Assembly (NCBI RefSeq): GCF_013373865.1
Contig: NC_050470.1
Coordinates: forward strand, 10,276,373-10,340,372
Reading direction: 5' to 3'
Origin: Monomorium pharaonis
Taxonomy: Eukaryota; Arthropoda; Insecta; Hymenoptera; Formicidae
Length of the DNA: 64,000 bases
Below, one piece after another: positions 42,805 to 53,821 of the stretch. A program made the position numbers and the translations under genes. The first letter of the stretch is position 1; each line of letters begins with the position of its first letter. The notes below the pieces were generated by a model, which was given only the letters and a program-made list of their open reading frames with translations, ran no database searches and was not told the origin of the DNA.

Positions 42805-43255
42805 ACCTCTCTCTTCCTTTCTCGCCCAGTGCCGCCCTTCGTGTATAGTAAATGCGTAGAAGAAAGAGATACAAAAGCGGGATATCGATAAATTGACCTC
42901 CCAAAGCCACCGTGCTTAATCAGGCAATGCAAAGAATAATTCAAGATGTGTATATGCGAAATAACAATATAATAGACGTAGGAAAAATTTATACGTGAAA
43001 TCAATTTGACATGCGAGGTAATTCTCAGGGTAATTCCTGCACTATTCCCCCGCTCTCTGATGTAAGGCAACCCGTGGAATGTCAGTATGACCTTTGATTT
43101 TGGCGCCCGCAGTTAAGTAATTTTACATGAAAACGTATGTGAAGTGCGACATAATATAATATAAAGTGAGTTAATACAACAATATCACGTGCGTTGCAAT
43201 TAACCTCCTTCGTGCACGCGCAGAACACGCTGTTTATTACGTGTACACGTACATG

Positions 43256-44051
43256 CAGGGTTGGAAAGTACAACGGGTTATTTATAACGCCGTTACCGGT
43301 TATCAACGTCGTTACTTGTTTTCGGTAACGTCGTTACATTTTTACAGTAACGAATGCCGCCGCCCTATATTTATGGTTACTTTAGTTCTCTATTATATCT
43401 TTGTACTTTACATTTAACAGATTCACCCGTCTTTTCAGCGCTTAATACACAGTAATCAACGTGCCAGATCAAAAGTTACGTGCACTAAATGCAAATTTTA
43501 TTTATTTTTATAATTGATAATGTATTTAAAATTTTGAAAAATACTTTGTAGCTCATATCTAGGTTGCGACAGTCATTGTCGATGACCATCAGTACTGAAA
43601 GTCTATGATACATATGTAATTTGAACTAAAGATCTTCTATCCGGGCAATTATTGTATTTTTATAATCGTTGTTAGACTATTAATCAAATGTCTAAGAATA
43701 ATAATTTTTTTAATAAAACACGTGTTTGTAAATTACAATCTAAATTTTTAAACGTAAAGATAAGTAAAAAATAAATATTTAAAATACTAAAAAATAAAAA
43801 TATTAATAAAAACCGTTTTTAATTATTAGACAAGTTTAATAAATAAAAAAGTTGGCTGTACAGAAGCTAGTTTAAAATTATAAGTTTTAACAAGTTGGTT
43901 ATTACATTTAATATTGAGATTATCAGATAATACAACATTAAAGTTTAATATCTTACTTTTTAGCATTATAAAAAAGTTACAAAAAAATGTAACAAACTGT
44001 TACTGAATTAGTAACAAATAACGATAACGTTATTTTTAGGAAACATATGTG
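43256..44051. mobile_element. Candidate hAT-like remnant with GTTAC-rich ends
   Basis: The left end starts CAGGGTTGGAAAGTAC, typical of one class of hAT ends. Subterminal GTTAC/GTAAC motifs occur at both ends (about 43290-43350 and 43975-44035) in inverted sense. An 8-bp flank CGTACATG (43248-43255) resembles CGTACGTT at 44052-44059 with two mismatches. The right TIR is not intact, so the right boundary is approximate. Confidence 0.4.
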
Positions 44052-44989
44052 CGTACGTTGATATTTTTTAATATTTTTATAAAACAATGTTCTTTCTTTT
44101 CGAAAAAGTGGAAAGACAATTTGTGACGCTTTATAAAGAGAGAGATACACACAAAGTTTAAAAATTTATTATTTGAACTTGATTAATATTCCAAAGACAA
44201 AACAGAAAAGTTATGTAAAAGAGAGAAACGCAAGTAAAACGAACCGATCTATTGTTTCGCGTTTGTTAATGACTCCGCCGGACAATTCTATTGTTTCGAT
44301 GATATAAGGTCGCATATTCGGATGCTTGACCTCGGCTACGCATAGAAATGCATTGTCTGCGCCGTATAAATATTTGCATACACGACGTAACATGAGACAA
44401 TAAGTGAAGGGTGCAGTCGCCGATGCTAATTATAATGTAGAAAGAAGACGGTCTACGAAAGGAATAGTTTGTGAGTTATTTTTACCGCAAACATATTTTA
44501 CGTCTATTTTTACCACAAATGACAATAGTCAATTGCTTTCGATATAAATATAGTTCCAGATACAAAAAAAATAACTCTCTAATAAAGTTAAGTTCTTTAG
44601 AGCAGATAGAGAAATAAAAGAAAGGAATATCGTTTGAAAAATTTAATATAAAAAGTAGAAATTTTTATTAAATTACTTGTGTAGTGAATGCGCAGAAGTA
44701 TGATGATTGAGGAAACCTTGATCCGAGATCTCGAGAAAAGAAATGACGTTTTATTGTTGCAACCTTAGCGGCGTATTATACTAATTCATCTCAATAACCG
44801 CACACGCTCGCTAACAATTCCGCCTCAATCGATGCCATATTTCGCAACTCTCATATCACCGTACCGGCGAATAAAAGTAGTTGAGAAAGAAAATTTAAGT
44901 CTATCTATTTAAATCTAGAAGCACACAAGGACATAAATAATTATATAAAATATTTATTATTCCATCAATAAAACGTTTCGTCCATCAAA

Positions 44990-44993
<4 letters not shown>

Positions 44994-45024
<31 letters not shown>
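44994..45024. repeat. (AT)n microsatellite
   Basis: About 31 bp of alternating AT. Confidence 0.9.
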
Positions 45025-45119
45025 GATCGTAGTAAATCGATTATCTAAAAAAGAATAAGATTGTTGTCATAGAGGAGAATCGTCGATGTCGACACACATT
45101 ACTTTGATTTTGGATTGTA

Positions 45120-46000
45120 TTTCTTAAACAAAAATTAAAAGACATAAAGCTTTGAAAACATAAATATAAACGAAAGTGTCAAATAATATAGCAGTTTTAA
45201 ATTTTGTGACAATAAAATTTTTCATAAGATAAACGAAAATAAGCGTCTGATAAAATAAGCGTCAAAAATGAATGCAAAAATTAAATGCTATATTTTTTTT
45301 TCTCTTTTTTTAACATAAGTCATCTGTACAAAATAATTACAAGTAAATGTACATACATAAGGATTCTAAGAAGCCTTTCACTTTGATGTAAAACGTCTCT
45401 TTAGACAAAGTCTTCGATTTAGACAAATTATGCTGTTCCGCAAAAATACAATATGTGTATAGTACAATAGAAAAAAATATATAAATTAGATTAGGTTATT
45501 AATTTAATAGATAGAGATTTCCTAATATTGACGTCTTATTCTATGTCCTGCATGGTTTTTACAATTTTATATCTACTTTATTGAGACTGATCCGCCAGTT
45601 TAAGCATCCCAATTTTATTTTTAAAACCGCATTATGAAAAAAAATTAAAAAAAAGAGAAACATAAATAAAACGGTTTTATGCAGAACGCAACAAAAACGT
45701 AAAATAATCTAATATTATTAATAATATATTCGCTATTATTTAAACCATGGAATTTGCAAGTAAAAGTGGTATAAATTTTATTCTTGCTTTTAATGAACTT
45801 ATTTCTAGTAAATTTTATATACAAAAAACATGAATTTATAAATTAAAGATTTTTACTTCTTTAATTTCTAAACAGATCATGTTTCTATGTACCAATATTA
45901 ATAAAGCAGTGTTTAATTTCCAAAAAGTAAGAAGATCTTCCCTTTAAAAGACTTATATCAATATTGGCGATTTTCTTTTATTAATACTGGAAAAAACTCA
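45120..46000. repeat. Diverged interspersed repeat, copy 2
   Basis: Aligns with 14260-15020 in the same orientation with many small indels. It lies upstream of Octbeta3R, whereas copy 1 lies in intron 3. See copy 1 for the shared blocks. Confidence 0.55.
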
Positions 46001-46139
46001 TATATTAAAGTTATATATCAAGTTCATAGTAAGCTCTAACAAATTATTAGTATATTTTGTATGTTGTATAATATATGTGTTATGAGAGTGCAAAAAATTT
46101 AATCAGCAACCGTTAGTATAATTATAAATTAAAAATTGT

Positions 46140-46141
<2 letters not shown>

Positions 46142-46171
<30 letters not shown>

Positions 46172-46201
46172 AGAGTAGAGATAAAAGAGAGAGAGAGAGA
46201 G
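46142..46201. repeat. (GA)n microsatellite
   Basis: An interrupted GA tract of about 60 bp. It lies on the intron side of the putative donor at 46219. Confidence 0.9.
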
Positions 46202-46219
46202 GTAAAATCGTTTTCTTAC

Positions 46220-46560
46220 CACTATTCGAGTTCGTATGCGTGAGATCGATTGGCTCGCGGGGCACGTAATAATGACGAGCGGCCTTCGCGCGAAAGCACC
46301 GAGGCCGCGCACGTGTTTCCCTTCGTAATTCGCGCGCGATTTTGCTTTAACTACACGCTCTCGTTTTCTCGAAATCGCCTCTTCGAGGGTATCGCTTCCT
46401 CCTCGAGGGCGCGCGCCGCTCGAAAGGCGGCGATCACGCGAAAAGCAGGAGCGACCGCACACGCAACGACGGACGGGTGAGCCAGTTTCGTGTGTTTCTT
46501 CAAGGTCCCCTCGCGTCGAGATTCTCGCGTTCGAATTTAATGAGGTATTTAACACACAAA
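46220..46560 (-). promoter_or_regulatory. CpG-rich block with splice donor, candidate first exon or promoter of Octbeta3R
   Basis: This is the most CpG-dense stretch upstream of the receptor. On the minus strand it ends in AATAGTG|GTAAGA, a near-consensus donor, which would fit a non-coding 5' exon spliced toward 36.3 kb. It lies between the receptor ATG and the 3' end of the gustatory receptor array, where a promoter is expected. A minus-strand open frame covers it but resembles no known protein. The assignment is inference; no TATA box or initiator was singled out. Confidence 0.35.
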
Positions 46561-48129
46561 TTCAAATCTTAATAGATCGATGCCATAGAAATCTGAGATT
46601 TGAATTGATTCGTTGGGGACAACCTAAAGCAAATTTCGACCTAAGAAAAAGTCGTTTACATTACAGAAAAGCGGTAAGTGAGGGTTCACTTTGATCGACG
46701 AGAACGGAGATTACGCCGACTCTTTTCGAATTGCCACCTCGTTCTAACTTTTTACCCTCTGCAAGGAACTTAAGTACATCTGCGTAGTAAGTAAGAAGTT
46801 CCGATCTTATTCCGACGACCGTAGAGAGCGAGAAGTTTTCTTGATCCTTCGGAACTACGCACACCGCGTGACTGTGAGAGAAACTTTGAGCGAAATTATG
46901 TCACAAGCGTTATTTACGACAGGTCAATTCGAGTTGTATATCTATATCATGACTGAATTCCTCTTTTTGAGTTCAAGATCCTCAAAAACGTAATATTTAG
47001 GAAACACACACGTGCATATGATCTCTTAATATTTCTCGAAAGTTGAAACGATTTTTTGTTCTCCAACAAAGTTTAATTGGACACCATCGTACTTTGCCTG
47101 TCTTATGGATTTTCAACATCCATAAGAATACAGCTAAATTGAAAAAGTAAAACTAAGTCAAAATTAAAAAAATTGAAATAGACTTTTAAAAATAAATAAA
47201 AATAAATATTGAAGTAAAAACTAAATTTAGCAATGCATAAAAATATGTATAATAATTATTTTAAAAATGTAAATATCCAAAAGTAATCGGCACATGATTA
47301 AAATTTGAAAGAAGCTACATATGTTTGTATGGTGTACGGTAATTTTTTAATTATTTGAAAATACACCTATAAATGGATTAGACCATGTTTAAAAAAAAAT
47401 CCTTGAAATTATTTTTCTGAAGATGTAAGATGGAAGCTGACTTGAACACATGGCGTCGCAATTTACATTCGTTATCTGTTCTGTGATTGTGTATGTGACT
47501 GGCCAGTTAGAATACTGTCGTTTTTCCGATACTGTCCACTTTTCACAGTAGAATCCTAAACTGGTGGTGACACGTGCCGTGTCCGTACTTCGTATCACGG
47601 AAATTGATTTTACCTTTTGTTCAATGAATCTTTTCGTCTGTCCCAAGATAAAACTTTATATGTTTAATTTTATTTTTAAACAACAATTTAAAATTTTCTG
47701 TATATTATTTTATATTATTTAAAACTGTGTATATTTGTGTAATAAAAAGATCAAATTATTATCTTTAACCCTCTAAACATAAAATCAGTGAAATCTTATT
47801 AATTTGTAATGCTATACATTTTTAACTGTGATTATCCAGAATGTGTATTATCAGGAAAAATTGAGAAAATTTAGACCTTTCAGGGTATTTCGTGGTATTT
47901 TATAGAAACTAAAAAAATTTTTGAAATTTTATTTTTACATTAACCAACTTTATTTAAATTCTATGTTTTTTTTTCTTAACATAATTATTTTTTTATCGTT
48001 TTTTTTATTGTTAATAATATAAAATGTTGACAATTAATTATTAAATATGGCCTATTTCTACTTAAATTGTGTAATAAATATAATATTCAGATTGGCGTTG
48101 GGTTACATAGAATTTATATTCTATACTTC

Positions 48130-48410
48130 AAGAATCGATTATTCTAATTTATTTAGGAAGCTACATGCGAAGTATCTATTATCATCTGCCTTTATTTATT
48201 TAGAAAAAATGGTAAAAATAGATACATGATAGTTGGTAAGTTAAGTTTATCAAGAAGTTAGAACAATCGGCCGTATTATTTTGAATAAAATTATATTCTA
48301 TTTAATTCATATTATTTCTTTTAATGCATTCTGAAATTTATTGTTTATATAGTAACTTAAGTGACTTTTTTGTATACATATAATTAAAAAACATAAAAGA
48401 TGTAATCAAA
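48130..48410. repeat. Duplicated 3'-flank segment, copy 1
   Basis: Matches 52250-52515 closely over about 270 bp, including GATTATTC, GCATGCGAAGTATCTATTAT-like and TTCATATTATTT blocks. Each copy lies 3' of a gustatory receptor unit, so it belongs to the tandemly duplicated unit. Confidence 0.75.
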
Positions 48411-48741
48411 ATTTAGGTAAATGTTTAGAATCATGGCTTTCCCCAATTTTGAAGTTTTTTTGCAGGTTTCTTTGTAAAAATTTTTGTTATGACTAATAGT
48501 GATAATCAATTAGGGGAGTCCGAAAAATATGTAACTTACTAATTTTTTCGGCCATTTTGGTAAATATGTACAATTAGGGCCTATACGAGAAATCAATTAA
48601 AAGGTAGTAGAGTCGTATATATTTTTGCTGCCTAAATCTAAAACTGTTTTTGGGGGATTGCTTGCATTTTCTAAGATGTTATGAAAAATAATTGTTATGA
48701 AAAATAACAAAAAACGGTAAATATTACGTTTAACAAAGTAC

Positions 48742-48797
<56 letters not shown>
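48742..48797. repeat. (CA)n microsatellite
   Basis: About 56 bp of CA repeat 3' of GrA. The equivalent place 3' of GrB also has a CA tract (53060 onward). Confidence 0.95.
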
Positions 48798-48799
<2 letters not shown>

Positions 48800-49032
48800 G
48801 GAAGGTGCAAAAGGAAACGTGTGGGCGGAGGGAGGGGGGCAAAGCACCCCTCCCTGCACCTCCACTCCGGAATTTTTCCTAACTCTAACTCAACCAATTT
48901 TATGTCCCTGTGAAGTTTTCTGAAACACTTTGACAAGCGCGCGTCATGAATTCTTTTTTATATTCCATGCACGTAAAAATAAAAGACAACCTACTACATT
49001 TCCGATTTAGATACATTAAATTGCAGACATTG

Positions 49033-49164
49033 CTACACATCAGTTACAACTCGCTGTATCTCCTGCAAAACATGTTGCAATATCTTATTAATATTTTCAG
49101 ATGCTTTCATATCTAGAAAAAATTGAGTACAGATTGTCAAATAAACGATGATTACGCCAATAAA
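49033..49164 (-). CDS. GrA coding exon 3
   Basis: Encodes residues 414-456: the rest of the last membrane segment with the QF motif at 427-428, then a 28-residue tail ending QRVVTDV. The tail is quite unlike those of GrB and GrC. Confidence 0.9.
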   Translation of the reverse strand, partial: FIGVIIVYLTICTQFFLDMKASENINKILQHVLQEIQRVVTDV

Positions 49165-50664
49165 CTGAAAAATAATTTTAATTTAATTAATTGATTTGCG
49201 TACTAGCTCTTATTTATATTACAATTTAAAAGTAATTAAATTCATATAAATCGAAAAAATAAAATAAAATATTATGTACTTACACCACTAAACAGTGCAT
49301 TGTTTATTTCGAAGAAATCATAGGCTGTAAATACTACTCGACTATGTTGTAGTTGATTCAAAAAATCATTCATCTCGTTTCTAATACGTTCACAATTCAA
49401 GTTTTTGGATAGATTTTCTGCATGATGTTGCAAATTTTTTGCGGCGATGTTGTTCAGATAGTGACTACTGTTCCAAACAGAATTTTGCCAACTATTCGGA
49501 CCTTCCACTGATAGTCGCATTTCTGGATTTGATTGACTCCTCCTCTCTTTTAATTCAAGATTTGTATGTTTGAAATTTAGCACAATGTCGTACATAATTA
49601 TGCCAGTTTTGTGGAATTCTCGACGCACAAGCGTGCAATTCCAACACATCAGACCAAATTGCATGGTGTACAGAATCAAAGAAGTAATAAGTTCAACATA
49701 ATACATCAATGAAGGTGTGATTATTTTTGTAACTACCAAGTAGATTATGGCTAGTTGAGATAGAACCATAGTGAAACAGTTCACCGAGCAGATAAGAAGA
49801 TTAAAACCATAAATGTCATTTACCATGATGACAAGATCACAAACACCTGCATATCAGAATTTACGATTTGTCTACGTTTTGATATTACTAAATATTATTA
49901 CAATCTTTTCATAAGTAGTACTAAACTGTATCTTGAATCGTACATTTATACTCGAGTTATAATAACATGAAAATTATATTTTGCTTACCATTATGCATTT
50001 TTCGGATGCGTCTAATCTTAAACGCGTCAGATAGCTCATTCAATTGGCCAATCAATTCATTTATTGCTTGTAATCTATAATACAGCACATAGACAACAAT
50101 ATCAAAGACAAAGCCATTGATGAGAGATTGGGCCAACATGTAGTAATAAAATATTTTGTCAATCCCGTTTATCGGATTTGAATATGTAAAATAATAATAC
50201 AAGATATTCACAATTATGCACAAAGGACAACAAGTAAACGTCACTAGAATTGCTAATACTTCCGCAATTTTCACTGGCTTGTCATTTATAAGTATTTCCT
50301 TTCTAATTTTCTGATCGAACTTCTTTATTTTATCCATTAGCTCCGACCACTTATCGTATTGCCTAATCACTTGATAAATGCGGTAATATGTAGATCCATA
50401 ATTTATCATAAAACAACTACAGATTAAAAAGGAGTATATGCTTCTGAAGATATCCATATCATACATTACAAATTTTATCTCTAATATTATGCCAATAATA
50501 CACAGAACCAAATAAATTATATGTACGATTATCGTGACAATCTTAGAGTATTTGCGCGGATGTGCAACACCGGCACCCAGAAGCCACGAGGTATATGATA
50601 TTGGACGTAAGATGTGGTCTATCAAAGGTAAGTTGTCTTTCATGTGGATGTGAATCTTCTCCAT
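49033..50664 (-). CDS. Gustatory receptor GrA (7tm_7 family), three coding exons
   Basis: The join is complement(49033..49164, 49284..49846, 49989..50664), giving 456 aa plus TAG. Introns are 119 and 142 bp with GTAAGT and GTAAGC donors and phases 1 and 0. It is a multi-pass insect chemoreceptor. Rough membrane segments lie at 41-62, 73-95, 134-157, 171-196, 239-263, 270-295 and 403-428. The C-terminal signature VYLTICTQF (420-428) corresponds to the family's TYxVxxxQF, with Val for the first Thr, and FTAYDFFEIN precedes it. The N-terminal HILRPISYTSW segment is Gr-like. The loop between segments 6 and 7 is long, about 100 residues. Such receptors form ligand-gated cation channels in dendrites of taste neurons; the ligand is unknown. 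The start is the ATG at 50664, because an in-frame TAA lies four codons upstream and the codons between are GTG TTG AAA. Confidence 0.9.
49284..49846 (-). CDS. GrA coding exon 2
   Basis: Starts after ATATGCAG and encodes residues 226-413, beginning GVCDLVIMVNDIYGFNLL. It holds membrane segments 5 and 6, the long loop and the start of segment 7. It ends AGTGGT|GTAAGT in phase 0. Confidence 0.9.
49989..50664 (-). CDS. GrA coding exon 1
   Basis: Encodes residues 1-225 and the first base of G226, covering the N-terminus and four membrane segments. The donor is CATAATG|GTAAGC. The 91 bp at 50209-50299 are identical to GrC. Confidence 0.9.
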
Positions 50665-51060
50665 TTTCAACACTTATTGTTAATCGACACGTTTCACAAG
50701 TAAGTATATTGATTATATTGACGTTCGCGATACAGACTATTTTGAAGGAAAATAGTAAAACTTTCTGGAAACACACAAAATACTCTGACAAGCGCGCGAG
50801 TTGTAATCCTTCTTGGTGTATCACGCAAAATAGAAACCAACATACTACTTCGGGTATTTTATAACATTGGATTGCATGCCAGCGTAATGCCATTTTAATA
50901 AATGAAATGCATTAAAAAAATTATTAATTAAGCTTAGTATCTTCAAATAAACTTATACAAAAACAAGGACAGGTATTAATATCTAATAATATAAAGCAAT
51001 TAAGAAAATTAAAGAAATAAATTAATTTTTAATCTTAAGTAAATAGGTGTGCTGTAATAA
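50665..51060 (-). promoter_or_regulatory. Conserved upstream flank of GrA
   Basis: This region matches 56271-56650 upstream of GrB and 62315-62700 upstream of GrC. Shared blocks include GATTATATTGACGTTCGCGA, AAACTTTCTGGAAACACA and GATTGCATGCCAGCGTAATG. Conservation limited to the duplicated flank does not prove function, but a promoter is expected here. Confidence 0.45.
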
Positions 51061-52249
51061 ATGAAACCAATATATTAACTGAAAAATAAATTTACATTAT
51101 TTAATTTTTCTAAAAATATAACTTACATTATAATTCGAGAAGAGCTCTCTGTAAATTGTAATAAGGTAAATAAATTATGTATTCACATCACTCAAAAGAA
51201 TGTTGTTCATTTAAAAAAAAATTGCGAGTCGTAAATACTTTTCAATGCTGTTGTAATTGAATTGAAAAATCTTTGAGGTCATTTCTGACATATCCCGGTC
51301 CAGGTTTTTACAATTTGATGCAAATGCGTAATGATTCTAATTTTCTCGAATTCTTATCGTGCAAGCGTATAAACCCAGTATGTCACAAAGAACATAAAAT
51401 GTTTGTGTAACATAAAGAACACAAAGAATACCATATATTGATGTAAGTATAAAATTTCTTCTACAATACTGTGAATTTTGAATAGGGGTTTCTACAATCA
51501 CGATGAAACAATTCATTAGACAGAGGAGAAGATAAAAAATCAATCAAAAGATCGAAAAGATTAAAAAGATAAATATCATTTGGCACGAATAACGAGAGCA
51601 CAAATACCTGTATAGTGTATAACATAGTTCTCAATTTTAATATATATTATCTTGATAACAATATCATCACAATGTATTCATAGATGTAAATAATATTATT
51701 TGTCAAGGATTTTAAACAAAAACCTTACGATTATGGAGCTTTCTGATACATCTAACTTTGTAAAGTGCGATCTATGCACTTAATTATAATGCATTTATTT
51801 GACCGATCAGATTATTTATCAAATAAAATTTGTAGTACAGCACATTCACAATAACATCAAAAATGAAGCTATTGATCAACAACTGAATTAATATATGATA
51901 AAATAACAAGTGGGTCGCGAAAATGTATTCTGTGTATAGCAATAATACAGGATGTAATAATCAGGACGAAAGACGTTTTCGGACGTTTTCACTGGCTCGT
52001 CTTTCATGAATAAGACTTCTTTCTTTCTTATTAAACTTATTTATTCTATCTATTATTTTTGACTACTTTTATTATACTGCCTGATACTGTAATAAATGTA
52101 GTAATATGCTGACACGTAGCACATCATTCTGTTCATGCAGTATGTACCTACGAGATTTAAACATATCGTTACCAAAAGCGCGAAGCAAAGAAATCAAACA
52201 CACAAACTAACCATTTTAACAGAACACATGCTTTAGAATCTGTACTTTA

Positions 52250-52515
52250 AGAACCGATTATTCAAATTTATTTGGGAAGATACATGCAAAGTATCTATTA
52301 TCACCTGCCCTTATTTATTTAGAAAGAAAGATAAAAATAGATACATGTTTATTTGGTTAAGTAAGTTTCTATCAAGAAGTTGGAACAGTTGGCCCCATTA
52401 TTTCGGATAAAATTATATTCTATTTAATTCATATTATTTTTTTAAATAAATTCTGAAATTTATTGTTTATAGTAATTTGAGTGACTTTTTTGTATATAAT
52501 TAAAAAGCGTAAAAG
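52250..52515. repeat. Duplicated 3'-flank segment, copy 2
   Basis: Counterpart of 48130-48410. It lies inside pseudogene 1, between the N-terminal remnant and the exon-1 body. Confidence 0.75.
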
Positions 52516-52589
52516 GTATAACAACATTTATTTAAAAGCTGCATTAAAAATTCTCTAATTTAAAATTTTTAATCAAATTTCTAGAATTT

Positions 52590-52850
52590 GTATTCTTAGG
52601 TAATTCTTTTGCAGAATTTATATGTATGAGTATACATAATATGTTTTTAGTACATGTAACTATTATATGTATTATTTCTTAGTAATTCTGATTAAGAAAA
52701 AAATACTCTCATGAATTAGTAAATTGTGTGTATAGTATAGTGAGTACAATATATTGTGTATACGTATGTATGTATGTGCGTGTATTATCATAAATGTAAA
52801 TATATACAACATGATTATCGTTAGAGCCTTAGAACATTTTCGTCAGTGTG
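52590..52850. repeat. Duplicated segment shared with 54265-54575
   Basis: Both copies share TAGGTAATTCTTTTGCAGAA, GATTAAGAAAAAAATACTCT and CGTTAGAGCCTTAGAACAT. The later copy is interrupted by a MITE at 54310-54413. Confidence 0.75.
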
Positions 52851-53058
52851 CTATCTCTGTCCAGTAAATATTATATATAACATTGGACGTAATATATTCT
52901 TTATTAATGACAAATTATCTTCCATTGACACATTTTGCTTCCTATTTTCTTCCTAATCGACCGCATTTTGCAAACAACATGAACGCTATTATATAAAGTT
53001 TCCTCAACAAAAAGTATTTAAAAAATAATAGTAGTTTCCTGAAAGTAAGAAACTATGA

Positions 53059-53059
<1 letters not shown>

Positions 53060-53122
<63 letters not shown>

Positions 53123-53152
53123 GCGCGCGCGCGCGCGCACGCACGCACACAC
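53060..53152. repeat. Compound (CA)n(CG)n microsatellite
   Basis: About 48 bp of CA followed by about 30 bp of pure CG and then mixed CA/CG. It is uninterrupted alternating purine-pyrimidine with strong Z-DNA potential. Confidence 0.95.
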
Positions 53153-53269
53153 CACGACACCACAAGTGCGAGTCATGTATTCTCCTTTATATTCCACGTA
53201 AAAATAAAAGACGACATACAACATTTACGATTTTGATGCTTTAAATTGCAAACATTGCGATACATTAAC

Positions 53270-53816
53270 TGTTTTGTCGGAGCGATGAAATTACTCTTCA
53301 CTCCGTGGTTTCGCGTCACAAAATGATAGTTTATTTAAGTTTGTTTGCACACGTTTTATATATATTTGTTCGCATGCGGGAGCGCGTTCACTTCCCGATT
53401 ATGTACAATGTTCGAAATAACCGATTGAATGCATCGTCGTTATGGCCACGTGGTGACAAAGTTTCTGAAACCCGGCTCCTAGATCACCTTATGCACGGGC
53501 ACTGCGCGTTCTCGACTTTCGTAAGCTGCACGTTGAGCTCACCGTACGATACTTTTATGATACCTGCTTGGATATTTTGATTGTCCCAACGATCGCCCTT
53601 TATATACCTTTAAGAAGGGTTTCTAGAAAATTTTGGTATGCTCTCGTGACGTCACCGGAAGATGACGTCACGGAACACGTGTGTATCGTATGACTTGCCC
53701 ATGCATGTCTATTCGTTTGCGAGAACGATCGTCCGACGCCTCGTGGTTAATATATTTTTATGTTAATATATTGAATATTGTTATATTATTGGAAGTGCGT
53801 GATTATCGACGCAACA
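53270..53816 (-). mobile_element. Solo LTR of a retrotransposon, 547 bp
   Basis: Begins TGTT and ends AACA, and is flanked by a perfect 5-bp duplication, TTAAC (53265-53269 and 53817-53821). It is GC-richer than its surroundings. On the minus strand it has a TATA box, GGTATATAAAGGG (53598-53610), with two TGACGTCA palindromes upstream of it, which suggests U3-to-R orientation on the minus strand. There is no internal retroviral coding region, so it is a recombined solo LTR. The family was not identified. Confidence 0.8.
53646..53671. promoter_or_regulatory. Paired CRE-like palindromes in the solo LTR
   Basis: Two TGACGTCA sites (53647-53654 and 53663-53670) lie within a larger inverted repeat, GTGACGTCA / TGACGTCAC. 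TGACGTCA is the consensus site for CREB/ATF proteins. The sites lie about 40-70 bp upstream of the minus-strand TATA box. Confidence 0.55.
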
Positions 53817-53821
53817 TTAAC

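Larger units (their letters stand above)
46561..49032. other. Intergenic stretch between Octbeta3R and the gustatory receptor array
   Basis: I see no gene. 48130-48410 is a 3'-flank repeat that recurs at 52250-52515. A (CA)n tract and a G-rich hairpin lie at 48742-48860. An 85-codon minus-strand frame at 47389-47646 resembles nothing I recognise and lacks splice context. Confidence 0.45.
51180..52945 (-). pseudogene. Gustatory receptor pseudogene 1
   Basis: A broken paralogue of the flanking Gr genes. Exon-2-like sequence lies at about 51186-51610, with a frameshift near the VNDIYGF motif. Body-of-exon-1 sequence at about 51735-52160 still reads LINSFIFDVIVNVLYY and LINNLIGQ but has internal stops. 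A separate N-terminal piece at about 52858-52945 reads MEDNLSLIKNILRP. About 700 bp of duplicated 3'-flank sequence splits exon 1. No third exon was recognised. It cannot make a full receptor. Confidence 0.8.

Noticed and set aside
46103..46555. 150-codon minus-strand frame over the CpG-rich block
   Set aside because: Low-complexity Arg/Ser-rich frame running into the (GA)n tract. No homology recognised; more likely non-coding exon or promoter.
47389..47646. 85-codon minus-strand frame between the receptor and the Gr array
   Set aside because: No similarity I recognise, no splice sites of note and no paralogue in the array; chance frame or very old remnant.
50665..50673. Extension of the GrA start by three codons
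   Set aside because: The upstream codons are GTG TTG AAA; GTG is not a normal eukaryotic start, and both paralogues begin at the ATG equivalent to 50664.
50562..50864. Plus-strand frames opposite the Gr first exons (also near 56150-56362 and 62194-62406)
   Set aside because: They recur only because the Gr exons are duplicated; they are antisense shadows.
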